From positions 124,001 to 188,000 of the forward strand of contig NZ_LYPL01000011.1 in the NCBI RefSeq assembly GCF_001662075.1: a stretch of DNA of 64,000 nt, given 5' to 3'. How positions within the stretch are numbered: the first letter of the stretch is position 1; every line of letters begins with the position of its first letter. Under the pieces are notes generated by a model, which saw only the letters and a program-made list of their open reading frames with translations, was not told where the DNA came from and did not search any database. Positions 25,755-32,563 of this stretch are shown here, piece after piece. The translations under genes were made by a program, and so were the position numbers. Source of the stretch: Rhizobium bangladeshense. GTDB taxonomy: Bacteria > Pseudomonadota > Alphaproteobacteria > Rhizobiales > Rhizobiaceae.

Positions 25755-27116
25755 TCAAGCAACCGCGACAGCCGGCGCGGCTGCTGCGGAGAGGGCGCGA
25801 TGGATGGATTCAGCCGCGTCGCGGCCGTGCGCGACGGCGGAAACTGTAAGATCCTCGCCGCCGAAGACGCAGTCGCCGCCGGCCCACACGCCGTCGAGGG
25901 AGGTGCGGCCCTCGACGTCGACCGCGATGCGACCGGATTCCATGCGAAGCGAACCGAGGCCGGAGGCGTCAAAGGTCTGGCCGATCGCCTTGAAGATCTG
26001 GTCGGCGGCAATCACCCCGGTTTCGCCGGTGCCGACGAGGCGGCCTTCGACGAGCTTGGTATATTCCACTTCGATGGCGGCGACCTCGCCGTCCTGAGCC
26101 AGGATCGACTTCGGCGCCAGCCAATGGCGGATGATGACACCTTTGGAGCTTGCCAGATCCTGCTCGTATTCCGAGGCGTTCATATGCTCCTTGCCGCGGC
26201 GGTAACAGATCGTCACCTCTTCGGCACCGAGCAGCTTTGCCTGCACGGCAGCGTCGATCGCCGTCATGCCGCCGCCGAGAACGACGACGCGGCGGCCGAT
26301 AGGGATATCGCTCTTGTCGTCAGCCTGGCGCAGTGCGGCGATGAAATCGACGGCATCGTCGACACCGGCAAGGTTTTCGCCCTCGATGCGCAACGCGTTG
26401 ACACCGGCAAGGCCGATGCCTAGGAAGACGGCATCATATTGCGCCTGCAGATCGGCAAGCGAAAAATCGCGACCGAGAAGGGCGCCGTGGCGCGCCTCGA
26501 TACCGCCGATCGAGATGATGTAATCGACTTCCTGCTGGGCGAAGTCGTCGACCGTCTTATAGGAGGCGATGCCGTATTCGTTGAGGCCGCCGGATTTTTC
26601 CCTGGCATCGTAGATGGTGACGGAGTGGCCTTTGACCGCTAGGCGATGCGCAGCGGCCAGTCCTGCCGGGCCGGCGCCGACGACGGCGATCTTCTTTCCC
26701 GATGCTTCGGCCCTGACATAGAACTGCTTGCCGGCCTGCATGGCGGCATCGGTTGCGTAACGCTGCAGGCGGCCGATCTCGACAGGCCGTTCTTCCGCTG
26801 TGTTGCGCACACAGGCCTGTTCGCAGAGCTCTTCGGTGGGACAGACGCGGGCGCACATGCCGCCGAGAATATTCTGATCGAAGATCGTCTTCGCCGAGCC
26901 GAGCGGATTGCCGGTCGAAATCTGCCGGATGAAGAGCGGAATGTCGATCGAGGTGGGACAGGCCGTCATGCACGGCGCGTCATAACAGAAATAGCAGCGG
27001 TCGGCGGCGACCAGCGCCTCGTGATTGTCGAGGCGGGGATGCAGATCGGAAAAATTAGCCTCATACTCGGCGGGCGATAGCCGGCCGGCATGAATCCCAG
27101 TTTCCAGTCGTTCCAT
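25755..27116 (-). CDS. preT: NAD-dependent dihydropyrimidine dehydrogenase, subunit PreT
   Basis: Flavoprotein of 453 residues that passes electrons from NAD(P)H to PreA. The N-terminal GltD-like iron-sulfur region has cysteine clusters CYDAPCMTACPTSID and CARVCPTEELCEQACVRN. Then come an FAD site (VVGAGPAGLAAAHRL, about 147-161) and an NAD(P) site (VVLGGGMTAIDAAVQAKLLGA), with a final GGDCVFGGEDLTVSAVAHG segment typical of this reductase family. The ribosome site GAGGGAAC precedes the ATG. It is the first gene of the preT-preA operon; partial RutR-like half-sites (GGTAAA, TTGACC at 27186-27201) lie upstream but do not form a convincing box. Confidence 0.92.
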   Translation of the reverse strand: MERLETGIHAGRLSPAEYEANFSDLHPRLDNHEALVAADRCYFCYDAPCMTACPTSIDIPLFIRQISTGNPLGSAKTIFDQNILGGMCARVCPTEELCEQACVRNTAEERPVEIGRLQRYATDAAMQAGKQFYVRAEASGKKIAVVGAGPAGLAAAHRLAVKGHSVTIYDAREKSGGLNEYGIASYKTVDDFAQQEVDYIISIGGIEARHGALLGRDFSLADLQAQYDAVFLGIGLAGVNALRIEGENLAGVDDAVDFIAALRQADDKSDIPIGRRVVVLGGGMTAIDAAVQAKLLGAEEVTICYRRGKEHMNASEYEQDLASSKGVIIRHWLAPKSILAQDGEVAAIEVEYTKLVEGRLVGTGETGVIAADQIFKAIGQTFDASGLGSLRMESGRIAVDVEGRTSLDGVWAGGDCVFGGEDLTVSAVAHGRDAAESIHRALSAAAAPAVAVA

Positions 27117-27333
27117 TGAAGTTCCCTCATTATTGGTAAACGGCCTGTGAGGGAAAGCGTAACTCAGGTTTAAAAATTTATCAAACGGTAAAATTTTGAC
27201 CGTCGTGACCGCGCAAGCCCCTGTTTTCGCGCGAGAAATTTCCCCGCCTTAGGCCTGCGAAATATTTCTGCGTTCGGCTCGGTAAGGGCGTCCGAAAAAA
27301 ATTCAAAAAAGTGGAATTTATTTACGATCACAG

Positions 27334-27358
27334 GGAACCAAATTTGGACGTCGTCGTT
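27334..27358 (+). promoter_or_regulatory. EcfG-type promoter of candidate sRNA
   Basis: GGAAC (27334-27338), 16 bases, CGTT (27355-27358), a perfect consensus match reading rightwards. The only thing downstream before the converging kinase gene is a structured 125-base stretch ending in a terminator. Confidence 0.7.
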
Positions 27359-27364
27359 ATTGCG

Positions 27365-27490
27365 ATATCCGGATGGTGATCGCATCGACCCAACATGCGC
27401 GCCCCCAACCCACCATCCGGACGTACTCACGGTCCCCTCCCGGTGAGTGAAGACAGCCGGTGCGCCGCCCTCGCACCGGCTGTTTTTCTG
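27365..27490 (+). ncRNA. Candidate general-stress small RNA (GsrN-like by context)
   Basis: No ORF with support lies here, yet the stretch is bounded by a perfect EcfG promoter and a strong intrinsic terminator. It folds into three hairpins: a perfect 11-bp stem TCCGGATGGTG (27368-27378) with CACCATCCGGA (27411-27421); a 6-bp stem ACTCAC/GTGAGT (27425-27430, 27443-27448) whose loop exposes CCCCTCCC; and the terminator stem. Start and end are estimated from promoter spacing and the T-run. In Caulobacter the sigmaT-dependent sRNA GsrN acts through an exposed C-rich loop. Equivalence is inferred from promoter type, C-rich loop and position beside phyR-nepR-ecfG. Nothing else was recognised in 27117-27333. 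Confidence 0.65.
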
Positions 27491-27495
27491 TTTTC
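27455..27495 (+). terminator. Strong Rho-independent terminator
   Basis: Perfect 10-bp stem AGCCGGTGCG (27455-27464) with CGCACCGGCT (27472-27481), then GTTTTTCTGTTTTCG on the plus strand. The minus strand lacks a T-run, so the site serves a rightward transcript, although no protein gene lies upstream on that strand. Confidence 0.85.
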
Positions 27496-27513
27496 GCTCG
27501 TCTTATTCCCACG

Positions 27514-28527
27514 TCAGATGCGCTTGAAGATCTCGAATTCGGTCTCCGGAATGGTCAGCCGATATTCGATGCGGCCGGGCACAAGCTTCAGTTCCGCCTT
27601 GCCGTTGACCGACGAGGGCACGACGCGCTCCAGCACGGTGCGACCGAAGCTGTTGTCACTGAATTCGTGGACTTCCGACTGATCCTGCAGCACTTCCGTC
27701 CAGGCGATCTCGATCGCCCTTCTGCCGCCGATCGCAGCTTCCCGGCAGTTGAGCGTGATGGAGGCAGCGCCGCCGGCAATGGCGCCATAGGAGGCGGAGT
27801 TGACGATGAGTTCGTGGAGGGCAAGTCCAAGATGCACCGCGGCATTCGGCGTCAGATGCGCGTTGATCCCGTAGATCGGCATGGAGCCTGATGTTTCCGG
27901 CCAGTAGGGGGCGAATTGTTTTTCGGCGAGTTCGAAGAGATAGGCGCCGCGCCAGCTCGAATCCGTGATCAGGTCCTGGGAATTGGAAAGCGATTGCAGC
28001 CGCCCGCGGAACTTCAGAAGGAAACTGTCGAGAGAGAGCGTGTTGCGCGCCGTCTGCGTGGCGATGCCCTGGATGATGGCGAGAAGGTTCTTCGAGCGGT
28101 GCGAGAGTTCGCGCAGCAGCGATTTCAGTACTTTCTCACGATGCCGGCTTTCGGTGACCTCCGTCATGACGGACAGAAGCCCGTGCATGCCGCGTGCACC
28201 GGTGCGCTGGATTTTCAGTTCATAGGTGCGCATTTCGCCGTCGACGTCGATCTCGACCTCGGCATTGTTGGGGATTCCGGTCTCCAGCACCTTGTGTTTC
28301 AGCGCTGTCAGATACTGCCCGTGAATATCACCGAAGAGGCCGGCATCGGTGCCGCCGGGCATGAAGCGCGCAGCGAAATACGGCGGCAGATTTTCGGCGT
28401 AGAAAATCGACAGCCGGGCGTCCTGGCACAGTATTGAAATACCGGCGCTGCCGAGCGCCCGTTCCATCATTGCGGCTTTGCCTTCGAAGGTGAAAGGCGT
28501 GCCCGACAATGGTTCAGTCGTATTCAC
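27514..28527 (-). CDS. HWE/HRXXN-type sensor histidine kinase of the general stress response
   Basis: Soluble kinase of 337 residues with a GTG start at 28527. The N-terminal PAS-like sensor (about 20-125) precedes the HisKA_2/HWE dimerisation domain with phospho-acceptor H143 (LLRELSHRSKNLLAIIQGIA) and an ATPase domain (LGLALHELIVNSASYGA; FGRTVLERVV). No membrane segment is seen, so the signal is cytoplasmic. Kinases of this family phosphorylate PhyR. The gene lies directly downstream of phyR in the same orientation, and its own EcfG-type promoter candidate at 28657-28682 suggests positive feedback. A PhyK-like role is inferred from family and location. Confidence 0.85.
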   Translation of the reverse strand: MNTTEPLSGTPFTFEGKAAMMERALGSAGISILCQDARLSIFYAENLPPYFAARFMPGGTDAGLFGDIHGQYLTALKHKVLETGIPNNAEVEIDVDGEMRTYELKIQRTGARGMHGLLSVMTEVTESRHREKVLKSLLRELSHRSKNLLAIIQGIATQTARNTLSLDSFLLKFRGRLQSLSNSQDLITDSSWRGAYLFELAEKQFAPYWPETSGSMPIYGINAHLTPNAAVHLGLALHELIVNSASYGAIAGGAASITLNCREAAIGGRRAIEIAWTEVLQDQSEVHEFSDNSFGRTVLERVVPSSVNGKAELKLVPGRIEYRLTIPETEFEIFKRI

Positions 28528-28656
28528 TCGGCCGCCTTTCCTTGTGACGTCTTGAACGTCGCTGAAGGGGGACGCCCCTCCAGAAACCGCCTGCCAACTC
28601 TAGAACAAAGCGCTGCAAAAACCGTTAAGGCCTTCGACGCGTCCCGGCAGCACCGG

Positions 28657-28682
28657 AACGCCTGTTTCAACGGTTTGGTTCC
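28657..28682 (-). promoter_or_regulatory. EcfG-type promoter of the sensor kinase gene
   Basis: Read on the minus strand: GGAAC (28682-28678), 17 bases, CGTT (28660-28657). It lies between the phyR stop and the kinase start, about 130 bases before the GTG. Confidence 0.65.
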
Positions 28683-28702
28683 GAAGGCCGGAAAATTGCG
28701 TC

Positions 28703-29497
28703 TCAGGCGGCTACCTTGGTCGATTCATTGAAGAAAAGCGCCTGGCTGATCAGTGCCTTGACCATGTCGGGGTTGAAAGGTTTGGTGACGAGGAAAGTGG
28801 GTTCGGGGCGCTCGCCGGTCAGAAGCCGTTCCGGGAAGGCGGTGATGAAGATCACCGGCACGCTCGAGGTCTTGAGAATGTCGTTGACGGCATCGATGCC
28901 GGAACTGCCGTCGGCAAGCTGGATGTCGGCGAGCACCATGCTCGGCTTCGTCTTGTTGTAGAGCGCGACGGCTTCGGCATGGGTGCGGGCGATGCCCGTG
29001 ACGCGGTGTCCGAGGCTTTCGACCATCTGTTCGATATCCATGGCGATCAACGGCTCGTCCTCGATGATCATGATATCGGTTGCCACCTGGCGGGAAATCT
29101 CCTGTGAAGCCTTGTCGAGCAGCTGCATCACATCCTGTTCGTCGAGCTCGAGAATTTCTGCGATTTCAGCGACGCGGAAATTCTCCACGGAAGCAAGCAA
29201 AAAGGCCTGACGGGCGCCTGGCGAAACTTTGGACAGATTGAGGGTGGCGCGCTGTTCCCACGCATATGGCGAGGTCGGCTCTGGAATCTGGACTGCAGTG
29301 GAACCAAACAGTTGCGTAAACAGTTTGTAGAGGGCGACCCGGTCATTCGCCGTATCCGGGAAGATCGAGAGATCGGCGATGATGGCTTCAAGAACGGCGG
29401 CGACATAGGCGTCGCCCGAAGTCTGCGTGCCGGTCAGTGCGCGGGAATAGCGACGCAGATAAGGCAGGTGCGGCGCAATTCGAGTAGAAAGTGTCAT
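28703..29497 (-). CDS. phyR: General stress response regulator PhyR
   Basis: Anti-anti-sigma response regulator of 264 residues. The start at 29497 gives the standard PhyR length; the frame is open further upstream to 29662. The N-terminal part is an EcfG-like sigma mimic (about 1-135: LPYLRRYSRALTGTQTSGD...; SPGARQAFLLASVENFRVAEIAEIL). The C-terminal receiver has the acidic pocket IIEDEPLIAMD, phospho-acceptor D191 (MVLADIQLADGSSG), and the switch and Lys residues (IFITAFPE, VTKPFN). When phosphorylated it binds NepR and frees EcfG. It diverges from nepR-ecfG; an EcfG promoter candidate lies directly upstream. Confidence 0.95.
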   Translation of the reverse strand: MTLSTRIAPHLPYLRRYSRALTGTQTSGDAYVAAVLEAIIADLSIFPDTANDRVALYKLFTQLFGSTAVQIPEPTSPYAWEQRATLNLSKVSPGARQAFLLASVENFRVAEIAEILELDEQDVMQLLDKASQEISRQVATDIMIIEDEPLIAMDIEQMVESLGHRVTGIARTHAEAVALYNKTKPSMVLADIQLADGSSGIDAVNDILKTSSVPVIFITAFPERLLTGERPEPTFLVTKPFNPDMVKALISQALFFNESTKVAA

Positions 29498-29542
29498 ATA
29501 TGGCTCCTGTATACAGGCCGGCATTGGCTTCAATGACCGATT

Positions 29543-29567
29543 AACGTCATCTTGATAAAAAAGTTCC
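29543..29567 (-). promoter_or_regulatory. phyR: EcfG-type promoter of phyR
   Basis: Minus strand: GGAAC (29567-29563), 16 bases, CGTT (29546-29543), ending 45 bases before the phyR ATG. Perfect consensus, consistent with autoregulation of the response. Confidence 0.8.
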
Positions 29568-29574
29568 GGAGGCA

Positions 29575-29599
29575 GGAACTTTTTTTGCCGCGCCGCATT
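29575..29599 (+). promoter_or_regulatory. EcfG-type promoter of nepR-ecfG (one mismatch)
   Basis: GGAAC (29575-29579), 16 bases, CATT (29596-29599): one change from CGTT. The -35 of this site and that of the phyR promoter are only seven bases apart and back to back. Confidence 0.6.
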
Positions 29600-29751
29600 A
29601 TTCCAGCCGACATAGAAAGGGCGTAGCATTTTGACCCACGCAGCGGCAAACTTCGGCGACATCGATACTCGAAAGCCTCGGTCTCGCGGGTTAAAGTCGT
29701 GATGATGCCGTGCGCGCCTCTAGAACAGACAACCGGCGAGAAGACGAATTG

Positions 29752-29958
29752 ATGACCTCACGCAAGAAAGAAGCAGCCGATCAGCGAAAGCTGGAGCTGC
29801 GGGCAAGCGATATCCTGGACCCGAACAATCAGATCGGCGTCAAATTGCGGTCGCTTTATGCGGCCGCACAGGATGAAGCGATCCCGGATCGTTTTCTCGA
29901 TCTTCTCGAAAAGCTCGACCATGCCGAGATGATGGCTTCCGCCAAGATGGCCGAATAG
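29752..29958 (+). CDS. nepR: Anti-sigma factor NepR
   Basis: Small cytoplasmic protein of 68 residues from the ATG at 29752, within the usual NepR size; an upstream GTG at 29710 would add 14. The conserved NepR core is clear: NQIGVKLRSLYAAAQDEAIPDRFLDLLEKLD, whose two helices clamp EcfG. NepR keeps EcfG inactive until phosphorylated PhyR takes it away. It is followed nine bases later by ecfG, a conserved gene order in alphaproteobacteria. Confidence 0.93.
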   Translation: MTSRKKEAADQRKLELRASDILDPNNQIGVKLRSLYAAAQDEAIPDRFLDLLEKLDHAEMMASAKMAE

Positions 29959-29967
29959 GATCGTCGC

Positions 29968-30525
29968 ATGGAAGATAAAATGCAACCCAGCTTCAAGCGG
30001 GAACTGCTGGCGGCCCTGCCCAGTCTTCGCGCCTTCGCAATCTCGCTCATCGGCCGCCACGACCGTGCCGACGATCTCGTCCAGGATACGATCATGAAAG
30101 CCTGGGCCAAGCAGGATCATTTCGAGATGGGCACCAACATGAAGGCCTGGCTCTTCACGATCCTGCGCAACGAACTCTACAGCCAGATGCGGAAAAGCGG
30201 CCGCGAAGTGCAGGACAGCGACGGCCTGTTCACCGAATCGATGGCGATGCATCCCTCGCAATATGGCGCGCTCGATCTGCAGGACTTCAAGAAGGCGCTC
30301 GATCAGCTGCCGCCGGACCAGCGCGAAGCGATCATCCTCGTCGGCGCCTCGGGCTTTTCCTACGAGGAAGCCGCCGAAATCTGCGGCTGCGCCGTCGGCA
30401 CCATCAAGAGCCGCGTCAACCGCGCCCGCCAACGACTGCAGGAATTGCTGCAGATCTCGGGCGAAGCCGATTTCGGCCCCGATGCAACATCGGCGCCGCT
30501 GACGTCGAAGGCGTTTGCATTCTGA
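29968..30525 (+). CDS. ecfG: ECF sigma factor EcfG (general stress response)
   Basis: Sigma factor of 185 residues. Region 2 is HDRADDLVQDTIMKAWAKQDHFEMGTNMKAWLFTILRNELYS with the Asp-rich core-binding helix. Region 4 is LPPDQREAIILVGASGFSYEEAAEICGCAVGTIKSRVNRARQRL. It directs RNA polymerase to GGAAC-N16/17-CGTT promoters, several of which occur in this window. It is co-transcribed with nepR. A terminator-like hairpin follows the stop. R. etli is known to carry a second EcfG elsewhere; whether this is the main one cannot be read from the sequence. Confidence 0.95.
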   Translation: MEDKMQPSFKRELLAALPSLRAFAISLIGRHDRADDLVQDTIMKAWAKQDHFEMGTNMKAWLFTILRNELYSQMRKSGREVQDSDGLFTESMAMHPSQYGALDLQDFKKALDQLPPDQREAIILVGASGFSYEEAAEICGCAVGTIKSRVNRARQRLQELLQISGEADFGPDATSAPLTSKAFAF

Positions 30526-30529
30526 GGAT

Positions 30530-30557
30530 GCCGGCTGCTGAGACACCGGCTTTTTGC
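30530..30557 (+). terminator. Rho-independent terminator of nepR-ecfG
   Basis: GCCGG (30530-30534) pairs with CCGGC (30546-30550), flanked by further pairing ATGC/GCAT, followed by TTTTT. It begins a few bases after the ecfG stop. Confidence 0.65.
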
Positions 30558-30590
30558 ATTAAGGGGTGATCGCTACCTCTCCGCGCCCTC

Positions 30591-30740
30591 ATTCCTGTGC
30601 CCTCAGGCTTCGCCCAAGGGATGTCACAGGAATCCAGTGCGCCCAAGTCCTTGGGCGCAAAAGACTCTTTCCGTTGAAGTACGGCTTCATTTCACGGCGC
30701 GGACGCGCCGTGGCTGGATTCCTGTGACAGGCACAGGAAT
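30591..30740. repeat. Composite intergenic palindromic mosaic
   Basis: Four palindromic units lie in a row. ATTCCTGTG...CACAGGAAT (30591-30633) has a long loop. GCGCCCAAG-TC-CTTGGGCGC (30639-30658) and CACGGCGCG-GA-CGCGCCGTG (30693-30712) are near-loopless perfect stems. ATTCCTGTG...CACAGGAAT recurs compactly at 30718-30740. The outer units also pair with each other. It resembles dispersed rhizobial intergenic mosaic repeats. The gap 30558-30843 contains no gene. Confidence 0.6.
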
Positions 30741-30843
30741 GAGGGAGGGTGAGGCGGGCGTCTATGCCCATCGTCCACCGGTGTGTGGAGGAACACACGC
30801 TCTTCCTTTGACAAGCATTCGGAAATGAGGCGCCAATCCTTCC

Positions 30844-31242
30844 TCAATCCTCCCGCTTCGACCCCACCAGATTGGCGGCGACGATGGCCGCCAGCACGCC
30901 GGCGGTCAGTAGCGGCTGGGCGCGGACGAGGCCGAGCCCGACTGCCGCCACCGATTCCAGCGCGGCGCGGCGCTCGCGGGCGCGGCGTTTCTCCTGAGCG
31001 TTGATGACCCCCATCACCACGACCAGGATGACGGCGATCAGCAGCGCGCAAGCGGCCAGGAAGAGGGCGGCGCCGACCGGGCCGTAGATGCCGGCGAGCC
31101 AGATGGCGCCGGCGGTGACGGCCAGCGCATAGGCGGTGAGGAGGAAGAGCAGGGCAAGCGCAAGGAAGATGCTGGTGCGCTTGGCGCGCGCGACGGTCCG
31201 ATGCACGCTTGCGCCCGTCAGCAGGCTGAGGATCGAGAGCAT
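30844..31242 (-). CDS. YqjE-like/phage-holin-family (DUF1469-type) membrane protein
   Basis: Membrane protein of 132 residues with two tightly spaced helices in the middle (about 26-50 and 54-82) and a third hydrophobic stretch near the C-terminus (about 107-125). A charged segment lies between (NAQEKRRARERRAALES). This layout fits the YqjE group that is usually encoded beside a DUF883/ElaB-type protein, as here. It starts nine bases after the DUF883 gene and so shares its EcfG promoter candidate. The biochemical role of the family is unknown; association with stress or stationary phase is typical. Confidence 0.7.
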   Translation of the reverse strand: MLSILSLLTGASVHRTVARAKRTSIFLALALLFLLTAYALAVTAGAIWLAGIYGPVGAALFLAACALLIAVILVVVMGVINAQEKRRARERRAALESVAAVGLGLVRAQPLLTAGVLAAIVAANLVGSKRED

Positions 31243-31251
31243 CGCGCTTCC

Positions 31252-31596
31252 TCAGCGCCGCGCGAGGAAGGCGATGGCCAGGCCGAAGGCGGCTGCGGCG
31301 CCGATTGTTGCCAGCGGATGTTTGCGCACGGTATCGCGCATCTCGGTCGCGCCGCGCTCGTAGCCATGCTGCAATTCGCGTAAGAGATCCTCGCTGCGGC
31401 TCAGCAGTTCCTCATAACCGGCGCTTGCCTGGCTGCGCATCTTATCGCCCTGATGGCGCGAACTCTTGCCGACCAGGCGCGTCAGTTCCGCGAGCTCATC
31501 GCGCAGCGCCTCGATCTGTTCCTCGATGCCGGATTCGAAATTGTGGAAGGTGCCGTTGCGGCGGCTGCGGCCGGAGTGAAAGATGGAATAGGTCAT
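31252..31596 (-). CDS. DUF883 (ElaB/YqjD-like) membrane-anchored protein
   Basis: Protein of 114 residues from the ATG at 31596 (ribosome site GGAG; longer in-frame starts at 31608 and 31686 are less likely). A helical, coiled-coil-prone body (IEEQIEALRDELAELTRLVG, then AGYEELLSRSEDLLRELQHGYERG) ends in the DUF883 C-terminal anchor VRKHPLATIGAAAAFGLAIAFLARR. E. coli relatives ElaB and YqjD are stationary-phase inner-membrane proteins, YqjD binding ribosomes. A perfect EcfG promoter candidate lies 111 bases upstream. Confidence 0.8.
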   Translation of the reverse strand: MTYSIFHSGRSRRNGTFHNFESGIEEQIEALRDELAELTRLVGKSSRHQGDKMRSQASAGYEELLSRSEDLLRELQHGYERGATEMRDTVRKHPLATIGAAAAFGLAIAFLARR

Positions 31597-31706
31597 GGCT
31601 GTCTCCATTGGCTGGGGCGCGCGCAAGCCCGCCTGTTCTGCACCGGGGTCACCACCGTTCGTTGCATACATGAGACCGCGCGGCATTGACCCAAATCACT
31701 GCCGAC

Positions 31707-31731
31707 AACGTGTCGGGCGCTCAAAAGTTCC
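31707..31731 (-). promoter_or_regulatory. EcfG-type promoter of the DUF883-YqjE pair
   Basis: Minus strand: GGAAC (31731-31727), 16 bases, CGTT (31710-31707). The only gene it can serve is the DUF883 gene downstream. It lies just after the hmuV stop (31746). Confidence 0.7.
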
Positions 31732-31745
31732 GCTATGCGCGGTGG

Positions 31746-32540
31746 TTAGCGCTGGGAAATGGCGCTGTGGGCGAGCACGAAGGGCGTGCCGTCGGCAGGC
31801 ACCTGATTGATGTGCAGCGCGCAGCCGAAGACTGAGAGCATGGTCTCATCGGTCAACACCTCATCAATGCCGCCGGCGGCGGCGAGGCGGCCGGATTTCA
31901 TCAGCACCAGGCGGTCGGCAAAGAGCGCCGTCAGGTTGAGGTCGTGCATGACGGCGATGACGCCGCCGCCGCGTTCGCAGAAATCGCGGGCGAGCGACAT
32001 GATGGTCAGCTGATGGCTGATGTCGAGGCTGGAGACCGGCTCGTCGAGCAGCAGCCAGCGGGATTTGCCGTCGACGACGGGCTCGGCGATCTGGCAAAGC
32101 ACGCGGGCAAGCTGCACGCGCTGCTGCTCGCCGCCGGAGAGTTCCTGATAGAAACGGCCTTCGAAGCCGGAGAGGTCGACGGACGCAAGTGCTGCGGCCG
32201 CCGTGTCATCGGCCTGGTCGGGATTGAGGTTGAGGCCCGAGGTCAGGCCCATGCGGACGATCTCGCGCACGGTGAAGGGAAAGGAGATGGTGCTTGCCTG
32301 CGGCAGCACGCCGCGAATGGCGGCAAGCTGCCAGGGTTTCAGTCCTCGCACCTCGCCGCCGCCGATGCGCACCGAGCCATCATAAGCAAGCTCGCCGGAG
32401 ATCGCTTTCATCGTCGTCGTCTTGCCGGAGCCGTTCGGTCCGGCAATCGCCGTCAGCTCGCCGGCCTTTGCGGTGAAGGCGACGTCGCTGATGATGGATT
32501 TGCCGGAAAGGCGTACGGAAAGGCCGGACACTTCGATCAT
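31746..32540 (-). CDS. hmuV: Hemin ABC importer ATP-binding protein HmuV
   Basis: ATPase of 264 residues from the ATG at 32540. A GTG at 32567 that overlaps the hmuU stop (GTGA) is an alternative adding nine residues. Walker A is GPNGSGKTT, the signature LSGGEQQRVQLARVL, Walker B WLLLDEPVSSLD and the switch His is in VMHDLNL. It energises import of heme through HmuU with HmuT as periplasmic donor. It is the last gene of the hmuPSTUV block. The insertion between signature and Walker B (CQIAEPVVDGKSR) is typical of HmuV. Confidence 0.92.
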   Translation of the reverse strand: MIEVSGLSVRLSGKSIISDVAFTAKAGELTAIAGPNGSGKTTTMKAISGELAYDGSVRIGGGEVRGLKPWQLAAIRGVLPQASTISFPFTVREIVRMGLTSGLNLNPDQADDTAAAALASVDLSGFEGRFYQELSGGEQQRVQLARVLCQIAEPVVDGKSRWLLLDEPVSSLDISHQLTIMSLARDFCERGGGVIAVMHDLNLTALFADRLVLMKSGRLAAAGGIDEVLTDETMLSVFGCALHINQVPADGTPFVLAHSAISQR

Positions 32541-32563
32541 CTGCACGTCACTCACAAGATCGC

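Noticed and set aside
27186..27207. GGTAAA and TTGACC half-sites upstream of preT as a RutR box
   Set aside because: The half-sites are in the opposite order to the known box and give only partial matches; not reported as an operator.
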